Below are positions 1-6,170 of a DNA stretch of 6,696 nt, in pieces (the stretch's first letter is position 1; each line of letters begins with the position of its first letter). The DNA lies in contig DAHVYC010000030.1 in the NCBI GenBank assembly GCA_027327845.1, positions 1 through 6,696 of the forward strand. The letters run 5' to 3'. Made by a program: the position numbers and the translations under genes. Source of the DNA: Candidatus Nomurabacteria bacterium (GTDB lineage Bacteria; Patescibacteriota; Minisyncoccia; Phycocordibacterales; UBA9973). The notes below the pieces were generated by a model that was given only the letters and a program-made list of their open reading frames with translations, did no database searches and was not told where the DNA came from.

Positions 1-1
1 T

Positions 2-1135
2 GTGGACAGCGATAAGAAAATTTTTTCAGTCTCGGATGAGAAAGATCTGACCTTGGTCGGATTTTTGGTATTTTTTGACCCCCCTAAACAGACGGCGAAA
101 AAAGCCATAAAAGATTTAGGAAATTTAGGAGTGAAAATAAAAATTCTTACCGGAGACAACGAAATAGTTACGATGAAAACATGCAGGGATGTGGGCATAC
201 CCGAGAAGGAAGTTCTACTCGGTAAAGACATAGGGAAACTGAGCGACGAAGAATTAAAAGAGAAAGTATTAGGTATTTCTATTTTTGCCAAACTATCTCC
301 TTATGATAAAGAAAGAATAATAAAAAGCCTTCGAGCTTCGGGGCATGTCGTCGGTTTTTTAGGGGACGGGATTAATGACTCGCTTTCCTTAATAGCCGCC
401 GATATAGGAATTTCCGTAGATACGGCGGCAGATATAGCGAAAGAATCCTCCGATCTTATATTGCTGGAAAAGAGCCTCCTAGTCTTAAAAGATGGCATAA
501 GAGAAGGCAGAAAAATTTTCGACAACATAATAAAATATATAAAAATGGCTGTCAGTTCCAATTTTGGGAACATGTTCAGCGTAGTCGGGGGCAGTATATT
601 CCTTCCGTTTCTGCCTATGCTTCCGATTCAAATTATCACGAACAACTTGCTGTATGATTTTTCTCAAATGACCATACCGACAGATAATGTGGACGAAGGG
701 TCATTAGATAAGCCTAAAAAGTGGAACTTCAAGCATATTAAAAGATTTATTTTGTTTTTCGGACCGATAAGTTCGCTTTTTGACTATGCGACATTTTTTA
801 CCATGCTTTACGTATTCGGAGCTTGGGCCAACCCAGCGCTTTTCCAAACTGGTTGGTTTGTGGAATCCCTAATAAGCCAGACTCTCATAGTGCATATAAT
901 AAGAACCAAAAAAATACCGTTTATTGAAAGTATAGCAAGCAAGCCTCTATTGATATCTTCATTATGCGTGGTTATGATCGGAATTTATCTTCCGTTTTCA
1001 CCGCTTCGTGAAGCATTCAAACTGTTGCCCCTGCCTCCACTTTATTTCGTTCTCCTTGGTGTGGGGCTGATATTATACTTCTCTCTTACCCAATTGCTTA
1101 AAATGTGGTTTATAAAAAAATATGAATGGACTTAA
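2..1135 (+). CDS. mgtA: Magnesium-translocating P-type ATPase (MgtA/MgtB type), C-terminal part, 5' truncated by window edge
   Basis: This is the C-terminal 377 residues of an inner-membrane P-type ATPase that imports Mg2+ using ATP. The frame is open to the left edge, so the GTG at base 2 is most likely an internal valine. The family is usually about 900 residues, so the actuator domain, the phosphorylated DKTGT aspartate and the first membrane helices are missing from view. Visible in order are the P-domain LTGDNE (residues 49-54), the hinge GDGIND (121-126), the segment DIAKESSDLILLEKSL (144-159), and about six membrane helices between 183 and 366. The phrases SSNFGNMFSV (185-194), NNLLYDFSQM (214-223), GPISSLFD (254-261) and RTKKIPFIES (301-310) closely follow E. 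coli MgtA as remembered, which separates it from Ca2+ or K+ pumps. One oddity is that the proline normally found two residues after GDGxND is leucine here (NDSLSL). ftsH follows on the same strand after 48 bases. Confidence 0.93.
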   Translation: MDSDKKIFSVSDEKDLTLVGFLVFFDPPKQTAKKAIKDLGNLGVKIKILTGDNEIVTMKTCRDVGIPEKEVLLGKDIGKLSDEELKEKVLGISIFAKLSPYDKERIIKSLRASGHVVGFLGDGINDSLSLIAADIGISVDTAADIAKESSDLILLEKSLLVLKDGIREGRKIFDNIIKYIKMAVSSNFGNMFSVVGGSIFLPFLPMLPIQIITNNLLYDFSQMTIPTDNVDEGSLDKPKKWNFKHIKRFILFFGPISSLFDYATFFTMLYVFGAWANPALFQTGWFVESLISQTLIVHIIRTKKIPFIESIASKPLLISSLCVVMIGIYLPFSPLREAFKLLPLPPLYFVLLGVGLILYFSLTQLLKMWFIKKYEWT

Positions 1136-1146
1136 TACTTTAAGTC

Positions 1147-1175
1147 TTTAAATCCAGCCGGATTTGTGCTATCAT
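1147..1175 (+). promoter_or_regulatory. Candidate ftsH promoter with extended -10, placed for a leaderless mRNA
   Basis: A TG-n-TATCAT extended -10 (TG at 1167-1168, hexamer 1170-1175) follows TTTAAA (1147-1152, four of six bases of TTGACA) with a 17-base spacer. Only eight bases separate the -10 from the ftsH ATG at 1184, so initiation 6-8 bases after the hexamer would start the mRNA at or within two bases of the start codon. The weak AGGA at 1176-1179 would then not be in the mRNA. Sequence match only. Confidence 0.6.
1150..1165. repeat. Perfect 6-bp inverted repeat inside the ftsH promoter spacer
   Basis: AAATCC (1150-1155) and GGATTT (1160-1165) are perfect reverse complements around a four-base centre AGCC. 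The dyad lies between the candidate -35 and -10 of ftsH. No T-run follows, so it does not look like an intrinsic terminator for mgtA. It could be an operator or chance. Confidence 0.4.
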
Positions 1176-1183
1176 AGGAAACT

Positions 1184-3100
1184 ATGGATTTCAATTTTTT
1201 GAATGAAAAAGGTTTAAAAAATAAAGGCAGAAAGAAGAAAGAAAACCCTAAGTTTTCAGGAAGCATACTGGGTGCTGTTTTGATATTCATGACCATAACG
1301 GCGCTGTATCTTATGGTTTCCACTGCGGGGAAACCGGTGCCGGAAGTGTCATTGTCCGACCTGGCTAAAAGCGTATCTGCGGGAGATGTGAAGAATATAG
1401 TGATAGAAGGGGAGAAACTCACAGTCACCTATAAAAATGATGAGGTGAAAATTTCTAAAAAAGAAACCGAATCCTCCCTGTCTCAGACTTTAACAAACTA
1501 CGGAGTGAAGCCGGAAATCTTGGCCGGGACAAACATTGAAGTAAAAGATGAAAGTGGTTTCTGGTATTGGCTGGCGAATGTTCTGCCATTTTTGCTTCCG
1601 ATAATATTTATAGTATTTTTCTTCTGGTATTTATCACGACAAGTAAAGGGTGCAGGCATGCAGGCATTTTCCTTCGGACAATCGAAAGCGCGCATAACCG
1701 ACCCGAATGATAAGAATAATAAAGTTACTTTCAAGGATGTGGCTGGATGTAAGGAAGCGAAAGAAGAATTGAAAGAAATAGTGGATTTCCTAAAGAACCC
1801 GAAGAAATTTTTGGATATCGGCGCGAGAATCCCGAAAGGGGTCATCCTAACCGGAGCTCCGGGGACAGGTAAAACTTTGCTTGCCAGAGCCGTGGCCGGA
1901 GAAGCGGGAGTTCCGTTTTTCCATCTGTCCGGCAGCGAATTCGTAGAAATGTTCGTTGGCGTAGGCGCTTCGCGCGTGCGAGATCTTTTTAAAATGGCCA
2001 AGAAGTCTGCCCCGGCCATAATTTTCATGGATGAGATAGATGCCATAGGCAGGACGAGAGGAGGAGGTTTCGGTGGAGGAAATGACGAAAGGGAACAGAC
2101 CCTAAACCAGATTCTTGTGGAAATGGATGGTTTTGAGCCGAACGAGAAGGTCATCGTTATGGCCGCTACAAACAGACCGGATGTGCTTGATCCAGCCTTG
2201 ATACGTCCAGGTAGATTCGACAGAAAAGTGGTATTGGATTTGCCCGACCGCGTTGATCGAGAAGAAATACTCGGTATCCATGCGAAAATGAAGCCATTAG
2301 CAGAAGATGTGAATTTGAAATTGATAGCCGAAAGGACACCTGGTTTTTCCGGGGCGGATCTTTATTCTCTAATGAATGAAGGAGCGATTCTAGCTGCGCG
2401 AGAAAATAGAAAGAAAGTATTTCAGTTTGACCTGATACGCGCCATAGAGAAGGTGATGCTAGGCCCGGAGAGGAAAAGCCATCTGCTCTCCAAGAAAGAA
2501 AAAGAAATTACCGCGTATCACGAGGCCGGTCACGCTCTTGTGGCTTCCGTGCTTCCTTTTGCCGATCCAGTACATAAAGTTTCAATAATTGCCCGCGGAA
2601 ATGCAGGAGGTTATACCCTGAAATTACCCCTGGAGGAAAGACGCTTGCAATCCAGGAGAGAATTTATAGATGACATAGCAATGTCGCTCGGAGGGTATGT
2701 CGCGGAAAAAATGATATTCGGAGATATTACGACCGGACCTTCAAGCGATCTTCAGGTAGCTACAAATATGGCGAGAGCTATGGTGACAAGATGGGGGATG
2801 TCCGAAGCTATAGGTCCAGTAACATTGGGGAGCGACGGAGGGAAAATCCTTTTTGGAGAAATAAGAGAAGAACCGTATTCCGAGGCAGTATCCGCGAAGA
2901 TAGATGCGGAAATTTCGAAAATCATAAATGACGGATTGAAGTCGGCCGAAAAAGTCCTCGCCGAAAATAGAAAGGCCCTTGATGCCATAGCAAAGAAGCT
3001 TATAGAAGTCGAGACTCTTGAACAAGATGAATACGATAAAATAATTACTGCCAACGGCATAATGCCGAAGAAAATAGAGGAAGAAAAGAAAGTTGTTTAA
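1184..3100 (+). CDS. ftsH: ATP-dependent zinc metalloprotease FtsH
   Basis: FtsH is a hexameric membrane-anchored AAA+ protease that extracts and degrades misfolded membrane proteins and selected regulators. All hallmarks are present in 638 residues, the normal family length. There is a lysine-rich cytosolic N-terminus (11-23), a first membrane helix (about 25-46), an extracytosolic domain (about 47-126), and a second helix (about 127-150). The AAA module carries Walker A GAPGTGKT (224-231), the pore loop MFVGVG (256-261), Walker B IIFMDEID (279-286) and the second region of homology ending RPGRFDR (341-347). The protease domain has the zinc site HEAGH (446-450), with D522 as likely third zinc ligand in [11 protein letters not shown]. 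The C-terminus is charged (KKIEEEKK). The start is fixed: an in-frame TAG ends at 1177 and ATG 1184 is the first start codon after it. Only a weak AGGA precedes it. The stop is TAA, and a tRNA gene begins 42 bases downstream. Confidence 0.98.
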   Translation: MDFNFLNEKGLKNKGRKKKENPKFSGSILGAVLIFMTITALYLMVSTAGKPVPEVSLSDLAKSVSAGDVKNIVIEGEKLTVTYKNDEVKISKKETESSLSQTLTNYGVKPEILAGTNIEVKDESGFWYWLANVLPFLLPIIFIVFFFWYLSRQVKGAGMQAFSFGQSKARITDPNDKNNKVTFKDVAGCKEAKEELKEIVDFLKNPKKFLDIGARIPKGVILTGAPGTGKTLLARAVAGEAGVPFFHLSGSEFVEMFVGVGASRVRDLFKMAKKSAPAIIFMDEIDAIGRTRGGGFGGGNDEREQTLNQILVEMDGFEPNEKVIVMAATNRPDVLDPALIRPGRFDRKVVLDLPDRVDREEILGIHAKMKPLAEDVNLKLIAERTPGFSGADLYSLMNEGAILAARENRKKVFQFDLIRAIEKVMLGPERKSHLLSKKEKEITAYHEAGHALVASVLPFADPVHKVSIIARGNAGGYTLKLPLEERRLQSRREFIDDIAMSLGGYVAEKMIFGDITTGPSSDLQVATNMARAMVTRWGMSEAIGPVTLGSDGGKILFGEIREEPYSEAVSAKIDAEISKIINDGLKSAEKVLAENRKALDAIAKKLIEVETLEQDEYDKIITANGIMPKKIEEEKKVV

Positions 3101-3124
3101 TTTTAAAGAATTTTGTAGTATAAA
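3096..3124 (+). promoter_or_regulatory. Candidate promoter for tRNA-Ile, overlapping the ftsH stop codon
   Basis: TATAAA (3119-3124, within TATAAAAT) is a good -10. The best-spaced upstream hexamer is TTTAAT (3096-3101, three of six bases of TTGACA, 17-base spacer), which overlaps the ftsH stop. Initiation near 3131 would give a pre-tRNA leader of about 12 bases. Read-through from ftsH is an alternative, since no terminator is visible between them. Confidence 0.4.
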
Positions 3125-3142
3125 ATTGTAATTCCAGCAGAT

Positions 3143-3219
3143 CCGTCCTTAGCTCAGCTGGTTAGAGCACAGAGCTTATACCTCTGGGGTCCTAGGTTCG
3201 AATCCTAGAGGACGGACCA
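3143..3219 (+). tRNA. tRNA-Ile, anticodon UAU (reads AUA), CCA encoded
   Basis: A complete cloverleaf folds by eye. The acceptor is CCGTCCT (3143-3149) with AGGACGG (3209-3215), seven of seven pairs. U8 A9 follow, then the D stem GCTC/GAGC with loop AGCTGGTTA. The anticodon stem is CAGAG (3170-3174) with CTCTG (3182-3186) around loop CTTATAC. The variable loop is GGGTC, and the T stem CTAGG/CCTAG surrounds TTCGAAT. A73 is the discriminator, then encoded CCA (3217-3219). Anticodon positions 34-36 are TAT (3177-3179), which reads AUA isoleucine. Most bacteria read AUA with a lysidine-modified CAU tRNA instead, so this species is unusual. It fits the local codon use: ATA is the dominant isoleucine codon in the mgtA fragment. 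The C1-G72 first pair is also uncommon for bacterial tRNA-Ile. The next base is the last base of the convergent recG stop codon. Confidence 0.95.
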
Positions 3220-5478
3220 TTATTCAAAGTGAAATTCACCGGCTTTTTCGTGAACTTTCTGTTTTAACAGGGGATATTTTGAAAGTTCAAAATTCTCTTC
3301 CGTTATACGAGAAGCTTCCGTGCGGGCGGCTTCCACCATTTTGATATTTTTGATTGCTTCCATTCCTATATCAGATATTCCCCATTGCTTTCCTCCACCC
3401 AATTCTCCGGATCCGCGCAAGGTGAGGTCCAATTCTGCCAATTCGAAGCCATTTTTCGCATTTTTGAAGGCTTTAAGCCTGTCCATAGTCTTGTGTGTCT
3501 TAGTGTCCGCGAATACATAACAATATGCCTGATGGTTGCTCCTTATTACTCGTCCACGGAGCTGGTGAAGCTGAGCCAGACCGAATCTTTCAGCTCCTTC
3601 TATTATTATGATCGTAGCATTCGGAACGTTTACTCCCACTTCTACCACTGAAGTCGCGCATAGAATATTTATCTTCCCGTCAGTGAAATTTTTCATCACT
3701 TCTTCTTTTTTTTGTTTGCTCATTTTTGAATGGAGTACTCCTATTTCATATTCTTGAAAAACTTCTTTTTTCAATCTTTTTGCTTCAGCGATTACTGATT
3801 TCATTTCCAGTTTCGCTCCGGCAGAATATTCCTTTCCAGGGTCGCTGTCTCGGCTTGCTAGCCGAGCGCTCACTCTCGGGCCGTCGCCCTGCGAGAGACC
3901 CTGCAAAGAAAACTCTGCCTCCGCTTCTTCCTCAAAAATTCTCGGGCAAATTACATAAAGCTGTCTGCCATTTTTTAATTCTTCTCTGACTTTTTCATAA
4001 GTTTCATCTCTCTTGTCCGGCGTGACTATTTCGGTGATTATTTGTTTCCTGCCTACTGGCATCTCGGATAAAAGAGATAAGTCCAAATCTCCATATATGG
4101 TAAGTGCAAGCGTGCGAGGGATAGGTGTCGCGGTCATAGAAAGAAGATGTGGAGCGATGCCGTCTTTCCTGACCAGCTTTCTTCGTTGTGCCGTGCCGAA
4201 TCTATGCTGTTCGTCTATTACCACGAAAGCGAGATTTTTAAATTTGACAGATTTTTGGATCAGGGCATGAGTGCCTATTAAAACGGAAATATCTCCGCCT
4301 GCTACCCACTTTAAGAGTTGAGAGCGGGAGATATTTGTCCAACCGGATGGATTTACCTTTGAAGGGAATTTTCTGCACCCTGTGCCGGTGATAAGTCCGA
4401 TATTTATAGGCTTGTGCCTAAAATATGTTATAAAAGATTCGAAATGCTGAGTCGCCAGGATTTCCGTAGGGGCCATATAGGCTACTTGCAGGTTGCCGGA
4501 GAGAGGCCGGCCTTTCTCCGAATTTATCACCGCATAAGTGGCCGTGGCGGCTACAGCTGTCTTGCCGGAGCCGACATCCCCCTCAAGCAGTCTCGACATG
4601 GGAGAATCTTTTTCCATATCTTCCAGAATAGTTTTTATCGATTCCTTCTGCGAGGCAGTGGGAGAGAAAGGGAAACGCTTGATAAATTCCTCCGTTTCTT
4701 TGGCTGGCATTTTTATTCTGAAGGATTTATTTTTTTTGTAATCGATTTTATCTCGCTGGCGTTTTATCTGTATGAAGAATACTTCCTCGAAGGCGAACCT
4801 TTTGCGCGCCGATTCGGCGTCTTTTTTGTTTTTCGGCTTGTGGATCCAGATGAGCGAGGTTTTAAGAGAAGGCAGATTGTATTTTTTCAAGATTTCTTCC
4901 GGTATATATTCTTCCATTTTATCCAAAGTTTTATCCTTGAATATTTTTTCGATAGCATGGTAGAACCATTTCGAGGTTATACCTTTAGTTTCGTGGTAAA
5001 TCGGAAATGAGAAACCGGTGTTTTCAATCCCACTTTCGGAAAAAAGAGTATCGTGAGAATCTATAGCGGATAAAGGAGTCCTTTCTGTTTCCGGATTGGA
5101 AATATATATGCCATGTTTGCCTTTGGAAACTCGCCCGGTCAATTTTATATTTTCATTTGGGCGTATCATTTTGGCCATATATGCCTGATTGAACCAGATT
5201 ATTTTTATTTTTCCGGAAAGGTCCTCTGCTTCTCCTTCCGCCATCGGGATTTTTGACCGGTATCCTTTCTTGGTTTTAAGTTTCGAAACTTTGACCAGGA
5301 TCGTCGCCATGTCTCCGGGTACGAGTTCGTTTATCTTTTTAACTTCGCTTATATCGCTGTATCTTGCAGGGAAGTGGAAGAGTAAATCCGCAATACTAAA
5401 AAGCCCTAGCCTGCTCAGGGCTTTCTTTTGGTTCAGATCCAGGCGAAAGGTTGTCTCAATCCTGTCGGATAGCTGCAT
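3220..5478 (-). CDS. recG: ATP-dependent DNA helicase RecG, carrying an in-frame palindromic insertion
   Basis: RecG is a superfamily 2 double-strand translocase that regresses stalled replication forks and processes Holliday junctions. The protein has 752 residues, longer than the roughly 690 of E. coli. The N-terminal wedge with its OB fold spans about 50-130. Helicase motifs follow: Walker A GDVGSGKT (300-307), DEQH (422-425), TATPIPRTL (449-457), VVEVGVNVPNAT (611-622) and motif VI QLRGRVIRS (639-647), keeping the Q-x-x-G-R-x-x-R arginines. Between ICPRIFEEE (510-518) and the EYEIGVLHS segment (576-584) the chain is some 35-40 residues longer than remembered E. coli RecG. Residues 526-548 of this excess are encoded by a GC-rich multi-hairpin element. 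The start is fixed: an in-frame TAA at 5484-5482 leaves ATG 5478 as the first start. There is no Shine-Dalgarno sequence. The stop TAA abuts the tRNA-Ile CCA. dedA lies eight bases upstream on the same strand. Confidence 0.97.
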   Translation of the reverse strand: MQLSDRIETTFRLDLNQKKALSRLGLFSIADLLFHFPARYSDISEVKKINELVPGDMATILVKVSKLKTKKGYRSKIPMAEGEAEDLSGKIKIIWFNQAYMAKMIRPNENIKLTGRVSKGKHGIYISNPETERTPLSAIDSHDTLFSESGIENTGFSFPIYHETKGITSKWFYHAIEKIFKDKTLDKMEEYIPEEILKKYNLPSLKTSLIWIHKPKNKKDAESARKRFAFEEVFFIQIKRQRDKIDYKKNKSFRIKMPAKETEEFIKRFPFSPTASQKESIKTILEDMEKDSPMSRLLEGDVGSGKTAVAATATYAVINSEKGRPLSGNLQVAYMAPTEILATQHFESFITYFRHKPINIGLITGTGCRKFPSKVNPSGWTNISRSQLLKWVAGGDISVLIGTHALIQKSVKFKNLAFVVIDEQHRFGTAQRRKLVRKDGIAPHLLSMTATPIPRTLALTIYGDLDLSLLSEMPVGRKQIITEIVTPDKRDETYEKVREELKNGRQLYVICPRIFEEEAEAEFSLQGLSQGDGPRVSARLASRDSDPGKEYSAGAKLEMKSVIAEAKRLKKEVFQEYEIGVLHSKMSKQKKEEVMKNFTDGKINILCATSVVEVGVNVPNATIIIIEGAERFGLAQLHQLRGRVIRSNHQAYCYVFADTKTHKTMDRLKAFKNAKNGFELAELDLTLRGSGELGGGKQWGISDIGMEAIKNIKMVEAARTEASRITEENFELSKYPLLKQKVHEKAGEFHFE
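3837..3903. repeat. GC-rich cloverleaf-like palindromic element inside recG
   Basis: On the plus strand CAGGGTC (3837-3843) pairs with GACCCTG (3897-3903) as an outer 7-bp stem. Inside are two hairpins. CTCGGCT (3849-3855) pairs with AGCCGAG (3860-3866) around loop TGCT. CTCTC (3873-3877) and GGGC (3878-3881) pair with GCCC (3886-3889) and GAGAG (3893-3897) with a three-base bulge; base 3897 is shared with the outer stem. I count 47 of 67 bases as G or C, far above the AT-rich gene around it. It is read in frame as recG codons 526-548 without stops. The true ends may lie somewhat outside these coordinates, because the protein excess is larger than 23 residues. A mobile or selfish palindrome is the preferred reading; a normal lineage-specific loop is the alternative. 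Confidence 0.7.
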
Positions 5479-5485
5479 TTTTTAA

Positions 5486-5494
5486 ATCATAACA
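5486..5494 (-). promoter_or_regulatory. Candidate recG extended -10, placed for a leaderless mRNA
   Basis: On the minus strand TG (5494-5493), one base, then TATGAT (5491-5486) form an extended -10, five of six bases of TATAAT. Seven bases (5485-5479) separate it from the recG ATG at 5478, so a transcript would start at or next to the A of ATG. No convincing -35 is visible at 16-18 bases, which extended -10 promoters can tolerate. The box overlaps the last codons and stop of dedA. Confidence 0.55.
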
Positions 5495-6119
5495 CATTTT
5501 TATCTTCTATCTTATTTGAAAATTTTACAGATAAGTTCTTGTAGAATATGAAAACGACAATGGCAATGGCGAAGATTATTAACAGCGCAAAGAAGGTGTT
5601 TTGAAGGTATCCACGGATAAGTTCATAGGCACTGCCGAAAAAGTATCCGAGAGAAACGAAGACTATCGTTTTGGGCACAATAATTATCGAAATAAGTTTG
5701 AAGAATTTTTTAAAAGAGATGTCGCTTCCGCCTACCATAATAGTACCCGGGACGGTTATGAAAGGACTGCATTTTATTATGGCTAAAGCCTTGCCGGGAT
5801 GCCTTAAGAAGAGCTGTTTTATCTTATCCATTCTGCCGTTTGTCTTAAACAAATGCCCGAATCTATTTACCAGGGCAATGTTGCCATAATACCCGACTGC
5901 GAACCAGAGGCAATCTGCCACTAGGTCGCTCAAGAAAGCGAGTATAAAAATCGTCCCTATATTGAAATATCCCAAGTTGGCGGCGAAGGAAGTGGCCACA
6001 ATGGTCGCCTGGCCCTCGAAAACCATCAAGGTAAAGATAAAAGGATAACCATGGTGGATTACCCATTGGAGTATGTCGGGGAATGTCCCAGTCAGGAAAA
6101 CGTGAATAATTTCGTACAT
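5487..6119 (-). CDS. DedA-family (SNARE-associated/VTT domain) integral membrane protein
   Basis: DedA proteins are polytopic membrane proteins; members of the family are linked to lipid flipping and membrane-potential homeostasis. This one has 210 residues, the usual size, with hydrophobic segments at about 22-46, 51-79, 112-130, 140-163 and 174-194. Family-like landmarks are FEG (34-36), GYFNIG (50-55), D69 followed by F73 and G76, the FLRHPGKA segment (104-111), and PFITVPGTIMVGG (119-131) resembling the re-entrant loop. It is divergent: the usual PxPSE after the FEG is absent, and arginines I expect in the GRxxG and RFxPGxR motifs appear as Y77, K116 and TV. The substrate is unknown. The start is fixed because an in-frame TAG (6125-6123) stands one codon before ATG 6119. 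Only a weak AGAAA precedes the ATG. The stop is TGA, eight bases before recG, so the two genes are probably an operon with an internal recG promoter. Confidence 0.85.
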   Translation of the reverse strand: MYEIIHVFLTGTFPDILQWVIHHGYPFIFTLMVFEGQATIVATSFAANLGYFNIGTIFILAFLSDLVADCLWFAVGYYGNIALVNRFGHLFKTNGRMDKIKQLFLRHPGKALAIIKCSPFITVPGTIMVGGSDISFKKFFKLISIIIVPKTIVFVSLGYFFGSAYELIRGYLQNTFFALLIIFAIAIVVFIFYKNLSVKFSNKIEDKNVL

Positions 6120-6123
6120 TTTC

Positions 6124-6144
6124 TATGCTAATAAGTGTAGCATA
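6124..6144. repeat. Perfect 7-7-7 dyad directly upstream of dedA
   Basis: TATGCTA (6124-6130) and TAGCATA (6138-6144) are perfect reverse complements separated by seven bases. The dyad ends four bases before the dedA start codon and contains the whole candidate -10 on the minus strand. No T-run follows on either side in the sense needed for a terminator. Its position fits an operator or a start-codon-proximal mRNA hairpin. Confidence 0.6.
6134..6142 (-). promoter_or_regulatory. Candidate dedA extended -10
   Basis: On the minus strand TG (6142-6141), C, then TACACT (6139-6134) form an extended -10. Fourteen bases lie between it and the dedA ATG, which predicts a leader of only about seven bases. 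No good -35 was found. A weaker alternative -10 is TAGCAT (6130-6125), five bases before ATG. Both lie in the dyad. Confidence 0.4.
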
Positions 6145-6170
6145 AAAAAGAAAAATTAAAGTTATTTGTT

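Noticed and set aside
1136..1183. Intrinsic terminator between mgtA and ftsH
   Set aside because: The only dyad (1150-1165) is six pairs and not followed by a T-run.
1498..2154. Minus-strand frame of 218 codons opposite ftsH
   Set aside because: It is a shadow opposite the FtsH ATPase domain, serine- and proline-rich without family motifs.
3055..3067. CGGCATAATGCCG palindrome near the ftsH 3' end as a terminator
   Set aside because: The stem is only five pairs with a three-base loop, lies inside the coding sequence, and is followed by an A/G-rich stretch rather than Ts.
3837..3903. CRISPR repeat or tRNA inside recG
   Set aside because: There is a single copy with no spacers, and the fold lacks conserved tRNA positions. 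It is read through in frame as protein, so a palindromic insertion fits better.
4414..5010. Plus-strand frame of 198 codons opposite recG
   Set aside because: It is a phenylalanine- and arginine-rich antisense shadow of the RecG frame, which has full helicase motifs.
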